Of a DNA stretch of 64,000 nt, positions 1 to 9,452 are shown piece after piece. The position numbers and the translations under genes are program-made. The stretch spans positions 1 to 64,000 of the forward strand of contig DATIIH010000011.1 of the NCBI GenBank assembly GCA_035479875.1, in the 5' to 3' direction. The first letter of the stretch is position 1. Every line of letters begins with the position of its first letter. The notes under the pieces were generated by a model. That model did no database searches. It was not told the DNA's origin and worked only from the letters and a program-made list of their open reading frames with translations. This stretch comes from PMNU01 sp035479875 (GTDB lineage: Bacteria; Patescibacteriota; Saccharimonadia; Saccharimonadales; UBA4665).

Positions 1-1790
1 CAATTGTAGAGGGGCTAGCCCAGCGCATTGTGGCCGAGGATGTGCCAGACAGCTTGCTAGACAAGCGAATTATTACCCTAGACCTTGCCGGCATGATTGC
101 TGGTACAAAGTACCGCGGCGAGTTTGAGGAGCGGCTAAAAAAGGTCATGCAAGAACTAGAAAAAGACAAAAAGGCCATAGTATTTATTGACGAGCTGCAC
201 CTAATAGTTGGTGCTGGAGCCGCAGAAGGCGCCATGGACGCTGGCAATATCTTAAAGCCGGCCCTGGCCCGTGGCAAAATCCAAGTCATCGGCGCCACTA
301 CTACCGCCGAGTATACTAAGCACATCGAAAAAGATGCAGCTCTTGAACGCCGCTTCCAGCCCGTACAAGTGCCCGAGGCCACCCCTGTAGAAACGCTGGC
401 TATTATAAAAGGTCTGCGTAGTCATTATGAGGCTTTCCATGGTGTATCGATTAGCGACGAAGTTGTGGAAGACATCGTAGCGCTGGCTAAACGTTACATC
501 AACGACCGTTTTATGCCCGACAAGGCCATTGACCTGCTCGACGAAACTGCTGCACACCTGCGGGTAGAAAAAGCCAAGACGTCACCCGAAGTCCGCAAAC
601 TCCAAAAAGAACTCAAGCTGGTAAACACGCGCATCGACGAAGCCGTCGACGACGAAAATTACCAAAAAGCAGCCGAGTTTAAAACTCGTGCCAGCCAAAT
701 CAACGAAGAGCTCGCCAAACTGCACGCTTCCGAAAAGAGCGTCAAGCGTCTGGAAGTCACCGGCGAAGACGTGGCCGAAGTGGTGGCTCGTATGACCGGC
801 GTCCCGGTTAAAAAAGTCATCCGTTCGGAGGCTAAATATCTGCTGAACTTGGAAAAGAATCTAAGCAAGCACGTCATCGGCCAAACCGAAGCCGTCTCGG
901 CCGTGGCCCGCGCCGTGCGCCGTAATCGTTCTGGTATTAGCAGCGAAAAGCGCCCGATTGGCTCGTTTGTATTCTTGGGCCCTACCGGTGTCGGTAAGAC
1001 CGAGCTGGCCCGAGTGCTGGCACACGAGTTCTTTGGCAGCGACAGTGCTCTCATTAAGATAGATATGAGTGAGTTTGGCGAACACCACAACGTCGCACGT
1101 TTGGTCGGCGCACCTGCCGGCTACGTCGGGTATGACGACGGTGGACAATTGACCGACAAGATTCGTCGCCAGCCATACAGTGTGGTGTTGTTTGACGAAA
1201 TCGAAAAGGCCCACCCCGACGTCTTTAATATGATGCTCCAGATCCTAGAAGACGGTGCGCTCACCGACGCCAAGGGCCGCAAGATCGACTTTACTAACAC
1301 GATCGTGATCATGACCAGCAACATTGGAGCCGACAAGTTGCAAAAAGAAGCCAGCTTTGGCTTTCAAGCCACGCGCACCAGCGACATCAAAGACCTCGAC
1401 ATTCTGCACGACTTAAACCGCAGCAAAGTGCTCGACGATCTTAAAAAGACGATGCGCCCCGAATTCTTAAACCGCATCGACAAGATCATCGTCTTTAGGG
1501 CGCTCACCAAAAAAGACATCTTCCACATTATTGATCTGCAAATCGAAGAGTTACGCGTGCGATTGCAAAAACAGCACATCGGCATAGAGGCGAGCACCGG
1601 CGCCAAGAATTATTTGCTCGAGAATGGCTATGACGCCAAAAACGGTGTACGCCCACTGCGCCGTCTAATCCAAGACGAAATCGAGGACCACATTGCGACC
1701 GAGGTGCTATCCTCAGCCTATGAGATAGGTGATGTAGTAAGCGTGGGCCTCAAAAATGGTGCACTAACCTACACAACCCGTCACGAATAA
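1..1790 (+). CDS. clpC: ClpC-type AAA+ ATPase, 3' part (5' end outside window)
   Basis: Unfoldase ring subunit that feeds proteins to ClpP. The reading frame is open from the first base (codons from position 3), so the N-domain and first Walker A lie upstream. Visible: first-ring Walker B (IVFIDELH, near 180), a UVR-like middle segment (DDENYQKAAEF, near 650), second-ring Walker A (GPTGVGKTE, near 980), Walker B (LFDEIEKAHP, near 1190) and the C-terminal D2-small domain. The ASFGFQA segment near 1350 occupies the place of the ClpP-docking loop, which favours ClpC over ClpB. A clpP gene lies at 21351. The symbol rests on the middle domain and the loop; a ClpA/ClpE-like relative is possible. 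Confidence 0.9.
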   Translation, partial: IVEGLAQRIVAEDVPDSLLDKRIITLDLAGMIAGTKYRGEFEERLKKVMQELEKDKKAIVFIDELHLIVGAGAAEGAMDAGNILKPALARGKIQVIGATTTAEYTKHIEKDAALERRFQPVQVPEATPVETLAIIKGLRSHYEAFHGVSISDEVVEDIVALAKRYINDRFMPDKAIDLLDETAAHLRVEKAKTSPEVRKLQKELKLVNTRIDEAVDDENYQKAAEFKTRASQINEELAKLHASEKSVKRLEVTGEDVAEVVARMTGVPVKKVIRSEAKYLLNLEKNLSKHVIGQTEAVSAVARAVRRNRSGISSEKRPIGSFVFLGPTGVGKTELARVLAHEFFGSDSALIKIDMSEFGEHHNVARLVGAPAGYVGYDDGGQLTDKIRRQPYSVVLFDEIEKAHPDVFNMMLQILEDGALTDAKGRKIDFTNTIVIMTSNIGADKLQKEASFGFQATRTSDIKDLDILHDLNRSKVLDDLKKTMRPEFLNRIDKIIVFRALTKKDIFHIIDLQIEELRVRLQKQHIGIEASTGAKNYLLENGYDAKNGVRPLRRLIQDEIEDHIATEVLSSAYEIGDVVSVGLKNGALTYTTRHE

Positions 1791-1804
1791 ACTATTATAA
1801 GCAT

Positions 1805-2782
1805 ATGAAGTTTATGCGCCGTTCATGGCCATACGCCGTGTTCTTATTGTTGGTTGCGGCTGGGTTACTTGTGGCCCGCCAGCACGATAGCATTCTGGAC
1901 TGGTTTGTATTGCGTGACTATCACGCGCCGACTGCAGTCGCTACGCTGGCCGGCGAAGATACTATGACATCGTATGCGCGGCGTTTGTTCTTAGTGAATA
2001 AACCGCAGATCGACACCAAACAGCAGTTTAATCAGCACTGCTCAAATACATCTGATGCGGTAGTGGTGCTGGGTTGCTACGCAGGTAACCGTCAAGGTAT
2101 TTACATTTACAACGTCACTGACCCGCGGCTGAGTGGCGTGCGAGAAGTGACGGCGGCGCACGAAATGCTCCACCAGGCGTACGATCGGCTCAGCAAAAAG
2201 GAGCGTACGCGGATAGACGCGCTGCTACAGAGCTACTACAACAGCTCGGCTAGCGCCACCATCAAAGAGCAGTACGCCGACTACCACAAAACCGAGCCGG
2301 GCGAGGAACTTAACGAGCTGCATTCAGTGCTCGGTACCGAGGTGGCTAATTTACCTCCAGCGCTCGAGCAATATTATAAGCAGTACTTTACCGACCGACC
2401 GCGTGTGGCAGGCTATTACCAACAGTACGAGACGGAATTTACCGAGCGCCAAGACCAGGTAGATGCCTACGACGCCCAACTTGATGCCTTAAAACTTCAG
2501 ATTGATGCCAAGAGGATTGATCTCGCCGCTCGCGAGGCTACCATTAGTGCGGGGCGCCAGCAGCTCGAAACCGAGCTACACAACAATCAGATTAGTGCGT
2601 ATAACGCGGCCGTGCCCGGCTTTAATGCTCAAATTACAGCCTACCGCGATGAAGTCGCCGTTGCCAACCAGCTGATCGATCAGTACAACAGCATCCTAAA
2701 CCAGCGCAATGCCATCGCCGTACAGGAGCAACAATTGCAGCAGGCTCTCAACAGTCATGAAGCTGCCGCCAGCGCACAGTGA
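1805..2782 (+). CDS. Membrane-anchored HExxH protein with C-terminal coiled coil
   Basis: Unrecognised 325-residue protein. A basic N-terminus and one hydrophobic segment (about residues 9-24) suggest a signal anchor with the rest outside the cell. Residues 119-123 read HEMLH, a zinc-metallopeptidase-type HExxH motif, preceded by a region with cysteines at 79 and 91 that could form a disulfide. Roughly residues 215-320 are Q-, A- and E-rich and predicted coiled coil. The start follows a -10-like TATTAT by 6 nt with no ribosome binding site, so the mRNA may be leaderless. It sits between clpC and radA. The enzymatic role is inferred from the motif only. Confidence 0.75.
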   Translation: MKFMRRSWPYAVFLLLVAAGLLVARQHDSILDWFVLRDYHAPTAVATLAGEDTMTSYARRLFLVNKPQIDTKQQFNQHCSNTSDAVVVLGCYAGNRQGIYIYNVTDPRLSGVREVTAAHEMLHQAYDRLSKKERTRIDALLQSYYNSSASATIKEQYADYHKTEPGEELNELHSVLGTEVANLPPALEQYYKQYFTDRPRVAGYYQQYETEFTERQDQVDAYDAQLDALKLQIDAKRIDLAAREATISAGRQQLETELHNNQISAYNAAVPGFNAQITAYRDEVAVANQLIDQYNSILNQRNAIAVQEQQLQQALNSHEAAASAQ

Positions 2783-2796
2783 TACAATACAGGAAC

Positions 2797-4149
2797 ATGG
2801 CTAAAAATCGCGTCCGTTACGTCTGTAGCAACTGTGGGGAGATCAGTCTGAGCTGGGCGGGCAAGTGCCCGCACTGTGGCGCATGGAATACGCTAAGCGA
2901 AGAATTGATGGTAGAGTCTGCGCCTGGTCGAGTGGCCAGCAGCGGCAAGGCGCTGACGCCGTCCACCGTAGGCACGCTCGTGGCACACGATCAACAACGG
3001 CTCATGACGGGTATGCCGGATGTGGATGTAGTGCTCGGCGGCGGCATTGTGGCAGGTAGCGTTATGCTGATTGCCGGTCAACCCGGAATAGGTAAGAGTA
3101 CGCTTTTATTACAGCTGGCAAGCAGTGTGGCGTCTCGACACAAGGTGTTGTATGTGAGCGGGGAAGAGTCTGGCCACCAGGTTGGTTTGCGCGCTGAACG
3201 CTTGGGCGTGAAGGCGGCACAACTCGAGTTGGCCACCACCAACAGCGCCGACGACATCGCCACTACTATTATTGGTGGCGCATATGAGTTGGTGATTGTT
3301 GACTCTATACAAACCGTGGCCGCGGCTGGGATCGCTTCGGCCGCTGGCAGCGTGTCTCAGATTACCAACAGCACGCAGTTATTGATTGCGGCGGCCAAAC
3401 AGTCCGGCACTGCGGTGGTGTTGGTGGGGCATGTGACCAAAGAAGGATCGATTGCCGGGCCCAAAGTCCTAGAACATGTGGTAGATGTGGTATTGCAGCT
3501 GGAGGGCGACCGCTACGGCGGGTTTAAAATTTTGCGTGCTACCAAGAATCGTTTCGGGCCGACCACCGAAGCCGGCATTTTTGAAATGGACGATCGCGGT
3601 CTTGCTCCGGTAGCTAACCCGTCGGCTGCTCTGTTGGCCGAACGGCAGGTAAGCGACGGCTCGGTAGTACTAGCCACTTTGGAAGGCACTCGCCCGCTGC
3701 TCGTAGAAGTGCAGGCACTAGTAAATAAGACCAGTTACGGGTATCCTAAACGGGCGGCTAGTGGCATCGACCTCAACCGCGTAAATTTATTAGTGGCCAT
3801 GCTGGAGCGACGTACTAAGCTCAACCTGGCCGACCAAGATATTTATATCAATATTGTAGGCGGCATGCGTATTACGGAGCCAGCAGCTGACTTAGCCGTG
3901 TGCATGGCCATTGGTTCGGCAGCTAAAGGGCTACAGCTTAAGTCAAACGCGGTTGTGTTCGGTGAGGTAGGCCTCTCCGGTGAAGTGCGTCATGTGCCGT
4001 ACATCGAAAAGCGTATTGCTGAGGCTAAAAAGCTGGGATTTGACGCGGCCATCGGCCCGGTGCAAAAGACCGGCAAAAAATCATCATTTTTACGAGGCGT
4101 GCGCGATGTGCGTGATGCCCTCAACCAATTCCTAGAAAAGGACATGTAA
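2797..4149 (+). CDS. radA: DNA repair protein RadA
   Basis: RecA-like ATPase that promotes branch migration in recombinational repair. The N-terminal C4 zinc finger is intact (YVCSNCG and CPHCGAWN), followed by Walker A (GQPGIGKST), the RadA-specific KNRFG motif (near 3544), and a Lon-type C-terminal domain. The chosen ATG at 2797 gives the family start MAKNRVRYVC; a GTG at 2779 would overlap the -10 box TACAAT (2783-2788). The -10 lies 8 nt before the ATG without a Shine-Dalgarno, so initiation is probably leaderless. The PIN-TRAM gene follows after 4 nt. About 450 residues, normal for the family. Confidence 0.96.
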   Translation: MAKNRVRYVCSNCGEISLSWAGKCPHCGAWNTLSEELMVESAPGRVASSGKALTPSTVGTLVAHDQQRLMTGMPDVDVVLGGGIVAGSVMLIAGQPGIGKSTLLLQLASSVASRHKVLYVSGEESGHQVGLRAERLGVKAAQLELATTNSADDIATTIIGGAYELVIVDSIQTVAAAGIASAAGSVSQITNSTQLLIAAAKQSGTAVVLVGHVTKEGSIAGPKVLEHVVDVVLQLEGDRYGGFKILRATKNRFGPTTEAGIFEMDDRGLAPVANPSAALLAERQVSDGSVVLATLEGTRPLLVEVQALVNKTSYGYPKRAASGIDLNRVNLLVAMLERRTKLNLADQDIYINIVGGMRITEPAADLAVCMAIGSAAKGLQLKSNAVVFGEVGLSGEVRHVPYIEKRIAEAKKLGFDAAIGPVQKTGKKSSFLRGVRDVRDALNQFLEKDM

Positions 4150-4153
4150 CCAG

Positions 4154-5008
4154 ATGTTAGATAGTATTGAAATTATTTTACTTGTTTGTATAGCCTGGCT
4201 GCTCGCTGGGCAAAAGACCGAGAAGGGCTTAAAACTATTTGGTCGTACCCATAAAGTGGTGCTCGACAGCTGCGCGCTGATTGACGGCCGGATTGCCGAA
4301 ATCGTGCGCGCCGGCTTTGTGGCCAGCGAACTCGTTATACCGCAGTTTATTTTGAACGAACTGCAAATGTTGGCTGACGGCAACGACTCGCATAAGCGCG
4401 AGCGTGCCCGCTACGGGCTCGACGTAGCCCACGAGCTCCAAGACAGCGCGCCGATGCGCGTAGTCGTGGACCGTACCATCTTCCCTAACATTCAGGCCAC
4501 GGACGATAAGCTTGTAGCCCTGGCCAAAAAGCTGAGCGCACAGCTGTACACTACCGACTACAACTTGTCTAAGGTTGCAGCTGTGGAAGGTGTGCAAGTG
4601 CTTAACGTTAATGAGTTGTCGCAGGCTCTCAGGCCGATTACTTTGCCGGGCGAGACACTCAACATTAAGATTATCCAAAAAGGCAGCAACCGCGATCAAG
4701 GCGTGGGTTACCTGGATGATGGCACGATGATCGTGATTGAGGGCGGCGCTCGTTATGTGGGTACCGAAAAGCCAGTAGTGGTAACGCGTATGCACCAAAC
4801 CGTAGCTGGCAAGATGGTGTTTGGCCAGGTTCGTGAGTCACGTGATAACCGTGAGCAACAGCACAGCCGCCGCATTAGCACGACTGGCCAAAACAGCCAT
4901 CAAGCTCCCGTTCGTGTCGCTGCGCCGGCCGTTAAAGCTAAACCGCGGCTCAGCCAGCGTTTTGCTAAGCAGTTCCACGCACCAACTCGGTTACGACCGA
5001 AGATATAA
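4154..5008 (+). CDS. PIN-TRAM domain protein (YacL-like)
   Basis: A putative RNA-directed nuclease. One hydrophobic N-terminal segment (about residues 5-18) is followed by a PIN domain starting at VVLDSCALIDGRI, with conserved acidic residues including D38 and later TTDYN, then a TRAM domain (GETLNIKIIQKG through the KMVFGQV region) and a basic, disordered tail of about 50 residues. Firmicute YacL proteins carry four membrane helices; here only one is visible. It starts 4 nt after radA with no promoter of its own, so the two genes are probably one transcript. The family assignment is firm, the physiological role unknown. Confidence 0.88.
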   Translation: MLDSIEIILLVCIAWLLAGQKTEKGLKLFGRTHKVVLDSCALIDGRIAEIVRAGFVASELVIPQFILNELQMLADGNDSHKRERARYGLDVAHELQDSAPMRVVVDRTIFPNIQATDDKLVALAKKLSAQLYTTDYNLSKVAAVEGVQVLNVNELSQALRPITLPGETLNIKIIQKGSNRDQGVGYLDDGTMIVIEGGARYVGTEKPVVVTRMHQTVAGKMVFGQVRESRDNREQQHSRRISTTGQNSHQAPVRVAAPAVKAKPRLSQRFAKQFHAPTRLRPKI

Positions 5009-5056
5009 TTCTAGATTGTTAGTTTTTTGGGGTTAATGGCGCCCGTGCCCAGCTCT

Positions 5057-7945
5057 TCAAGGATTATTGACAGTCGTGCTGCTGGTACCGCTGTACAGTA
5101 CACTGTCGACCACGCGGGCGGTAATCGTCTGCCCATTTGTAGTAGGGACCTTAGAGAATACATAGGTGTAAGGACTGCCGCTATTGGTAGGAATGGCCAG
5201 TGACTCCAGCGTGTCATTGCCTGAGGTTAGGGCGATGGTGCCAGCGGGCGTTGTGGTGTAGGAGCCGCCGGACAGCGCGGCTGTTCCTTGAGTGACGGCT
5301 ACGGTAAAGTCGCACTTGCTGGCGTCTTCGCAGGCGCCTTGGGTGAGCGTTATCGAGGGCTGAGTGTCGTTACAATTGTGCACATCATCAGTTGCAGTCG
5401 TGCTGGCACCTGCGCCGCTGCTGGCTGTTGTGCCAAAGAAGATGTCGATCGAGAAAGTACTGTCATTAGCGCCGCCTTCGGTCTTTTTGGCTAGATCAGG
5501 CGTGCACGACGTTGCGAGTTTGCCCGATACGAGGTCGGTGGTTTGAATGGTGCTGCCCTTAGGCTGGACGTACCACGATGGAAAAACTTCGTTAGCGGGA
5601 CTGGGCTCGATGTCGCCGTAGTGGATGTGGTTACGCACTACAAAAGCCGGCAGTGATTTAATATCGTTCGGTGGTGACCAGTTCTGCGGCTTGAGGCCGG
5701 CGTGGGCCGCTTCCATCATGCCGCGTGTGAGCGGTTCGGTGAGCTGTTCCATGGCGGCACCACGCGCTGCACTCAAGTCGCGGTTACGCATGTGGTTACC
5801 AACCCATGACACTACCGCATATTTAGTCGACCAGCTGGTCATCAGACCGTCAAAGCCATTGTTGGTGGTGCCGGTCTTGACCGCAAAGTCCCAGCCGTTA
5901 TCACGTTGAAATTTGTAACCTCCGTGCGCTAGCGTGGTACAAGTGGTGGCACTACAACTACCGGGCAAGTAACTGGCATTGGGGTCGGAGGCCATGTTGT
6001 TGAGGATATATGCACTGTCCTGCTTGATTACCTGAGTGCCTTTGGGTTGGGCGAATTCGTAAATCGTTTTGTTGCTGGCGTCGGTGATTTTAAGAATAAA
6101 GGTACGCGGGATGGCCGAGCCTAAACGGCCGAGAGTAGCTAAACCGTTAACGTGGTCGTCGAGATGCAGGAATGCGCCGTCACCGATAGCCGAGGCACCA
6201 AAACATTGTGTGGTCTGGGTGAGCTGTTCATCAGCGTAACAATTGTATGTGCTGCCCTTAATGTAAGGGTTGTCCATCATCGCTGAGGCGGTGCTAATAA
6301 CCTTGTTGATGCTGGTGACGTGGCCGTTGCTGGTGTCGTTTGGCACGGCCATTAGCATTGCTTTGATAGCTGGCACGTTACGCGAGCCGCCCAGGGCGTA
6401 GCGCAGGGTAAGTGGGCCGGGGTATATAAAGTCGTAATCTTCTAAACAGTTGCCGCCATTCTTGGGCAGGGCGTGGTTAGTGCACGGATAGCCTGGCAAC
6501 GGGCCCTGGGAATCGTAGATTACTGAGCCGGCGCCGACGTTGTCGTTATTATCGATGAGCGTGGTGTAGTCATATGGCTTAAAACTGGAGCCTGGCGGAA
6601 TGAGGATACCGGCGGCATAGTTGTTTTGACCGTGGTCGGGGTCGTTAAAGTCGACACCGCCCACCAGAGCTATAATTTGACCGGTTGGTACGTCTTCAAG
6701 TACGGTAGCTTCTTCGTCGGCGGCGCCACCGGTGATCGATTGCGCGTGTGGCAAGTTGCTGGCTATCAGTGATTCGGCTGTACCTTGGAGGCTCATGTCG
6801 AGCGTAGTAATCACTTTCCAGCCACCACGGTTAACTACCTGTGAGCTGTAACGGTTTTGCAGCTCTTCTTTAGCGGCTTGGACGAAGTACGGCGCTTTAA
6901 TACCGGTGTAAATTGATGGTTGCTGAGCTTTGACGGTGGCAATTACATTCAAGTTTTTGGCATCTTTACCATCTTGCTTGGTAATCATATGCTGGCTCAC
7001 CATTTGATCGATGATGTAATCCATACGAACTTGCAGCGATTTTTGGTCGTAGCCTGGGCCGTACGGCGAGTAGTCGTTCGGCGACTTAGGAATGGCAGCG
7101 AGCATCGCTGCTTGAGCAATATTCAAATCCTTAGCGTCTATGCCAAAGTAATCTTGGGCAGCTACCTGCACACCGGCGTCTACGGGGCCGTATGGCGCGA
7201 TGTTGAGGTAGCCGGTCAGGATGTCGTCTTTAGAGTACTCACGTTCGAGTTCTACGCCTAAGATAACCTCTTTGATCTTGTTGGTGATGGTGCGACTCTC
7301 GGTGTCGCCGAGGTTAAGCTTTACGAGCTGCTGAGTAATGGTAGAGCCACCCTGCACACCGCCTCCGCTACTGAGGGCGTCGTGCAGACCAGCGCGCACA
7401 ATGCCACGGACGTCGAAGGCGCCGTGGCTATAAAAGTCTTTGTCTTCGACAGCAACCGTCGCATCTTTAACGAATTTGCTGATGTTGTCGCTAGATACTG
7501 GCTGACGCTTGAGGTTGTCGTAATCCTGCCACAGCACCGTCTGGCCCGTGCGGTCATAATAGGTAACGCTGCCGCCAATATTGGAGCCGGATACCGAGAA
7601 GTCCTTAATATTCGGCAAATCCTTGCGGAAGTAGGCAAAGGTGCCCACGATGCAAACAAAAAACAGCACAATAGCAATGCCGCAAATCTTGAGCGCCATA
7701 ATTGCGCCGTCGCGACTAAACCAGTAGCGTGCCAGTTCGCGCGGCTTCAGGCGGAAGAGTATGCGCTTAAAGCGGTTTTTGGGTAGTGTGCTGAGGTATG
7801 CAGCGCGGCGTCGGGCGCGAGCATCACGACGAGCCTTGTAGCGCTCGCTGATGCTGCTGTGCAGCTTAATAGTGCTACCGCTTTTGGTAGTAAACGTATT
7901 CTTGCTCGGGCGCCGTCGCCCCGTCGGCTTTTTGCTATTACTCAT
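5057..7945 (-). CDS. Class A penicillin-binding protein (glycosyltransferase/transpeptidase)
   Basis: Bifunctional peptidoglycan synthase of about 962 residues. Order: basic cytoplasmic tail, one membrane helix (about 82-105), GT51 glycosyltransferase with catalytic Glu in VAVEDKDF (E167) and GGSTITQQLVKL, then a transpeptidase domain with SSFK (S453 to K456), the SRN triad, and KTGTTN near residue 700. The C-terminal 120 residues are Ser/Thr-rich and carry cysteines, probably a wall-exposed extension. I chose the ATG at 7945 over the longer frame opening at 8020 because a minus-strand TATAAT (7989-7994) lies between them. Divergent from tyrS. Activity should matter for an ultrasmall, wall-bearing cell. 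Confidence 0.93.
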   Translation of the reverse strand: MSNSKKPTGRRRPSKNTFTTKSGSTIKLHSSISERYKARRDARARRRAAYLSTLPKNRFKRILFRLKPRELARYWFSRDGAIMALKICGIAIVLFFVCIVGTFAYFRKDLPNIKDFSVSGSNIGGSVTYYDRTGQTVLWQDYDNLKRQPVSSDNISKFVKDATVAVEDKDFYSHGAFDVRGIVRAGLHDALSSGGGVQGGSTITQQLVKLNLGDTESRTITNKIKEVILGVELEREYSKDDILTGYLNIAPYGPVDAGVQVAAQDYFGIDAKDLNIAQAAMLAAIPKSPNDYSPYGPGYDQKSLQVRMDYIIDQMVSQHMITKQDGKDAKNLNVIATVKAQQPSIYTGIKAPYFVQAAKEELQNRYSSQVVNRGGWKVITTLDMSLQGTAESLIASNLPHAQSITGGAADEEATVLEDVPTGQIIALVGGVDFNDPDHGQNNYAAGILIPPGSSFKPYDYTTLIDNNDNVGAGSVIYDSQGPLPGYPCTNHALPKNGGNCLEDYDFIYPGPLTLRYALGGSRNVPAIKAMLMAVPNDTSNGHVTSINKVISTASAMMDNPYIKGSTYNCYADEQLTQTTQCFGASAIGDGAFLHLDDHVNGLATLGRLGSAIPRTFILKITDASNKTIYEFAQPKGTQVIKQDSAYILNNMASDPNASYLPGSCSATTCTTLAHGGYKFQRDNGWDFAVKTGTTNNGFDGLMTSWSTKYAVVSWVGNHMRNRDLSAARGAAMEQLTEPLTRGMMEAAHAGLKPQNWSPPNDIKSLPAFVVRNHIHYGDIEPSPANEVFPSWYVQPKGSTIQTTDLVSGKLATSCTPDLAKKTEGGANDSTFSIDIFFGTTASSGAGASTTATDDVHNCNDTQPSITLTQGACEDASKCDFTVAVTQGTAALSGGSYTTTPAGTIALTSGNDTLESLAIPTNSGSPYTYVFSKVPTTNGQTITARVVDSVLYSGTSSTTVNNP

Positions 7946-8069
7946 TAAATCTCTACTAACCTTAGCTAAAGGCGCATGTACACGCCCAATTATAGCAAAA
8001 AAACGGACTCGACAAGCCAAAAACCATACAGCGCGTTCAGTAAAACTCCAGTTTGTCGCGTATCTACGC

Positions 8070-8137
8070 TATACTTATGCACATACTATATGAAGACATT
8101 TGACCCCATGCGCCACCAATACTTGTATGCCAGCTAG
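8070..8137 (+). promoter_or_regulatory. Candidate tyrS promoter (-10 TATACT) and short upstream ORF with two Tyr codons
   Basis: TATACT at 8070-8075 is a good -10 box. An ORF at 8090-8137 (15 codons, ending QYLYAS) lies in the leader, with tyrosine codons at positions 11 and 13 just upstream of tyrS. No terminator or SD-sequestering hairpin is evident between it and tyrS, so a regulatory role is only a possibility. Confidence 0.3.
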
Positions 8138-8173
8138 TAAGCGAGCGTGTATTATTGATGTAAGGAGAACAAG

Positions 8174-9427
8174 ATGTCTGATATGACACTTTCTGATGAA
8201 CTTTTATGGCGTGGGATGGTCAAAGACCACACCTTCCAAGATGTAACTTGGCTGAATACCCCGCGCACTTTTTACCTCGGCAGTGACGCTTCGGCCGACA
8301 GTCTAACGATTGGCAACCTTGCCGTCTACATGCTCGCCCGCCAGTTAGCGGTTCATGGCTGGAAGGCCGTGATGCTTATGGGCGGTGCGACGAGTTTAGT
8401 TGGCGATCCCGGCGGTAAAGACGAAGAGCGTCAGCTTAAGAGCAAAGAAGAGATCGAGCACAACGTTGCTGGTGTTGCCGAGCAAGTACGACATATTTTT
8501 GCCGGCAACGAGTTTGAGATGGTCAATAACTATGATTGGTTTAAAGACATTGGCTACCTCGACTTTTTGCGTGATGTAGGCAAGCACTACAGTATGACTG
8601 AGCTGATTCAGCGCGATTTTATCGCCTCGCGTATGGGCGAGGGTGGTGGCGGTATTAGCTACGCCGAGTTCAGCTACAACCTTATTCAAGGTTACGATTA
8701 CTGGTGGTTGTTTAAGAACAAAGGCGTGGAGCTGCAAATTGGCGGCTCCGACCAATGGGGCAACATGCTTTCGGGCGTGCCGCTTATTCGCAAAAAAGAG
8801 GGCAAGGAAGTGCACGCTCTGTGCATGGATTTGGTCATCAACAAGGCCACCGGTCGCAAATTTGGTAAGAGCGAAGGCGGCGCGGTGTGGCTGGACTCAG
8901 CCAAAACCAGTCCGACCCAGTTTTACCAGTTTTGGATTAATTGCGCCGATGAGGGCATTGAGGACTACCTCAAAATTTATACTACAATCGGCAAAGAAGA
9001 GATTGAATCATTAGTTGCTCAGCACCACGAAAATCCCGGTCAACGGACAGCTCAAGTGCGTCTGGCACAGGAAGTAACTCGCCTAGTGCATGGCGAAGAA
9101 GAGCTACACGTTGCTGAAGCAGTGACCGAAGTGTTAGTTGGCAAACGGGCTGTGGGCGACCTAGACGACCAAGCGCTCAATGCTATGCGGCGAGAGATTG
9201 CAGCAACACACGCTGGCCCGGGCGCCGAAGTGGCCGAAGTGCTTGCTCAAACCGGTCTGGCTACTTCTAAGACCGAGGCCCGCCGTTTGTTGCAAGACAA
9301 CGCCATTTCGATTAATGGGCAAAAAACTCAAAAGGAACACCTCGAAGAGCAAGATTTTCAGAACGGCCGTGTGCTCATCCGTAAAGGCAAAGCCTTCAAA
9401 GATTCGGCTCTCGTAGAACGCAGCTAA
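8174..9427 (+). CDS. tyrS: Tyrosyl-tRNA synthetase
   Basis: Class I aminoacyl-tRNA synthetase charging tRNA-Tyr. The HIGH-equivalent is DSLTIGN, the tyrosine pocket contains GGSDQWGN, and the KMSKS-equivalent is KFGKS, all typical of bacterial TyrRS. The last 70 residues form an S4 RNA-binding domain. At 417 residues it has normal length. Unlike many neighbours it has a clear Shine-Dalgarno (AAGGAG) 8 nt before the ATG and about 100 nt of leader. A matching tRNA-Tyr (GTA) lies at 62617. The preceding short ORF contains Tyr codons and may be regulatory. Confidence 0.97.
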   Translation: MSDMTLSDELLWRGMVKDHTFQDVTWLNTPRTFYLGSDASADSLTIGNLAVYMLARQLAVHGWKAVMLMGGATSLVGDPGGKDEERQLKSKEEIEHNVAGVAEQVRHIFAGNEFEMVNNYDWFKDIGYLDFLRDVGKHYSMTELIQRDFIASRMGEGGGGISYAEFSYNLIQGYDYWWLFKNKGVELQIGGSDQWGNMLSGVPLIRKKEGKEVHALCMDLVINKATGRKFGKSEGGAVWLDSAKTSPTQFYQFWINCADEGIEDYLKIYTTIGKEEIESLVAQHHENPGQRTAQVRLAQEVTRLVHGEEELHVAEAVTEVLVGKRAVGDLDDQALNAMRREIAATHAGPGAEVAEVLAQTGLATSKTEARRLLQDNAISINGQKTQKEHLEEQDFQNGRVLIRKGKAFKDSALVERS

Positions 9428-9452
9428 AGCGTAATGGTATACTGAAAGACAT

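Noticed and set aside
5288..5909. Plus-strand frames inside the penicillin-binding protein gene
   Set aside because: Antisense to a gene with all family motifs; no promoter or SD.
8020..8174. T-box riboswitch before tyrS
   Set aside because: No AGGGTGGNACCGCG-type T-box sequence and no terminator were found in the leader; the same holds for trpS and hisS.
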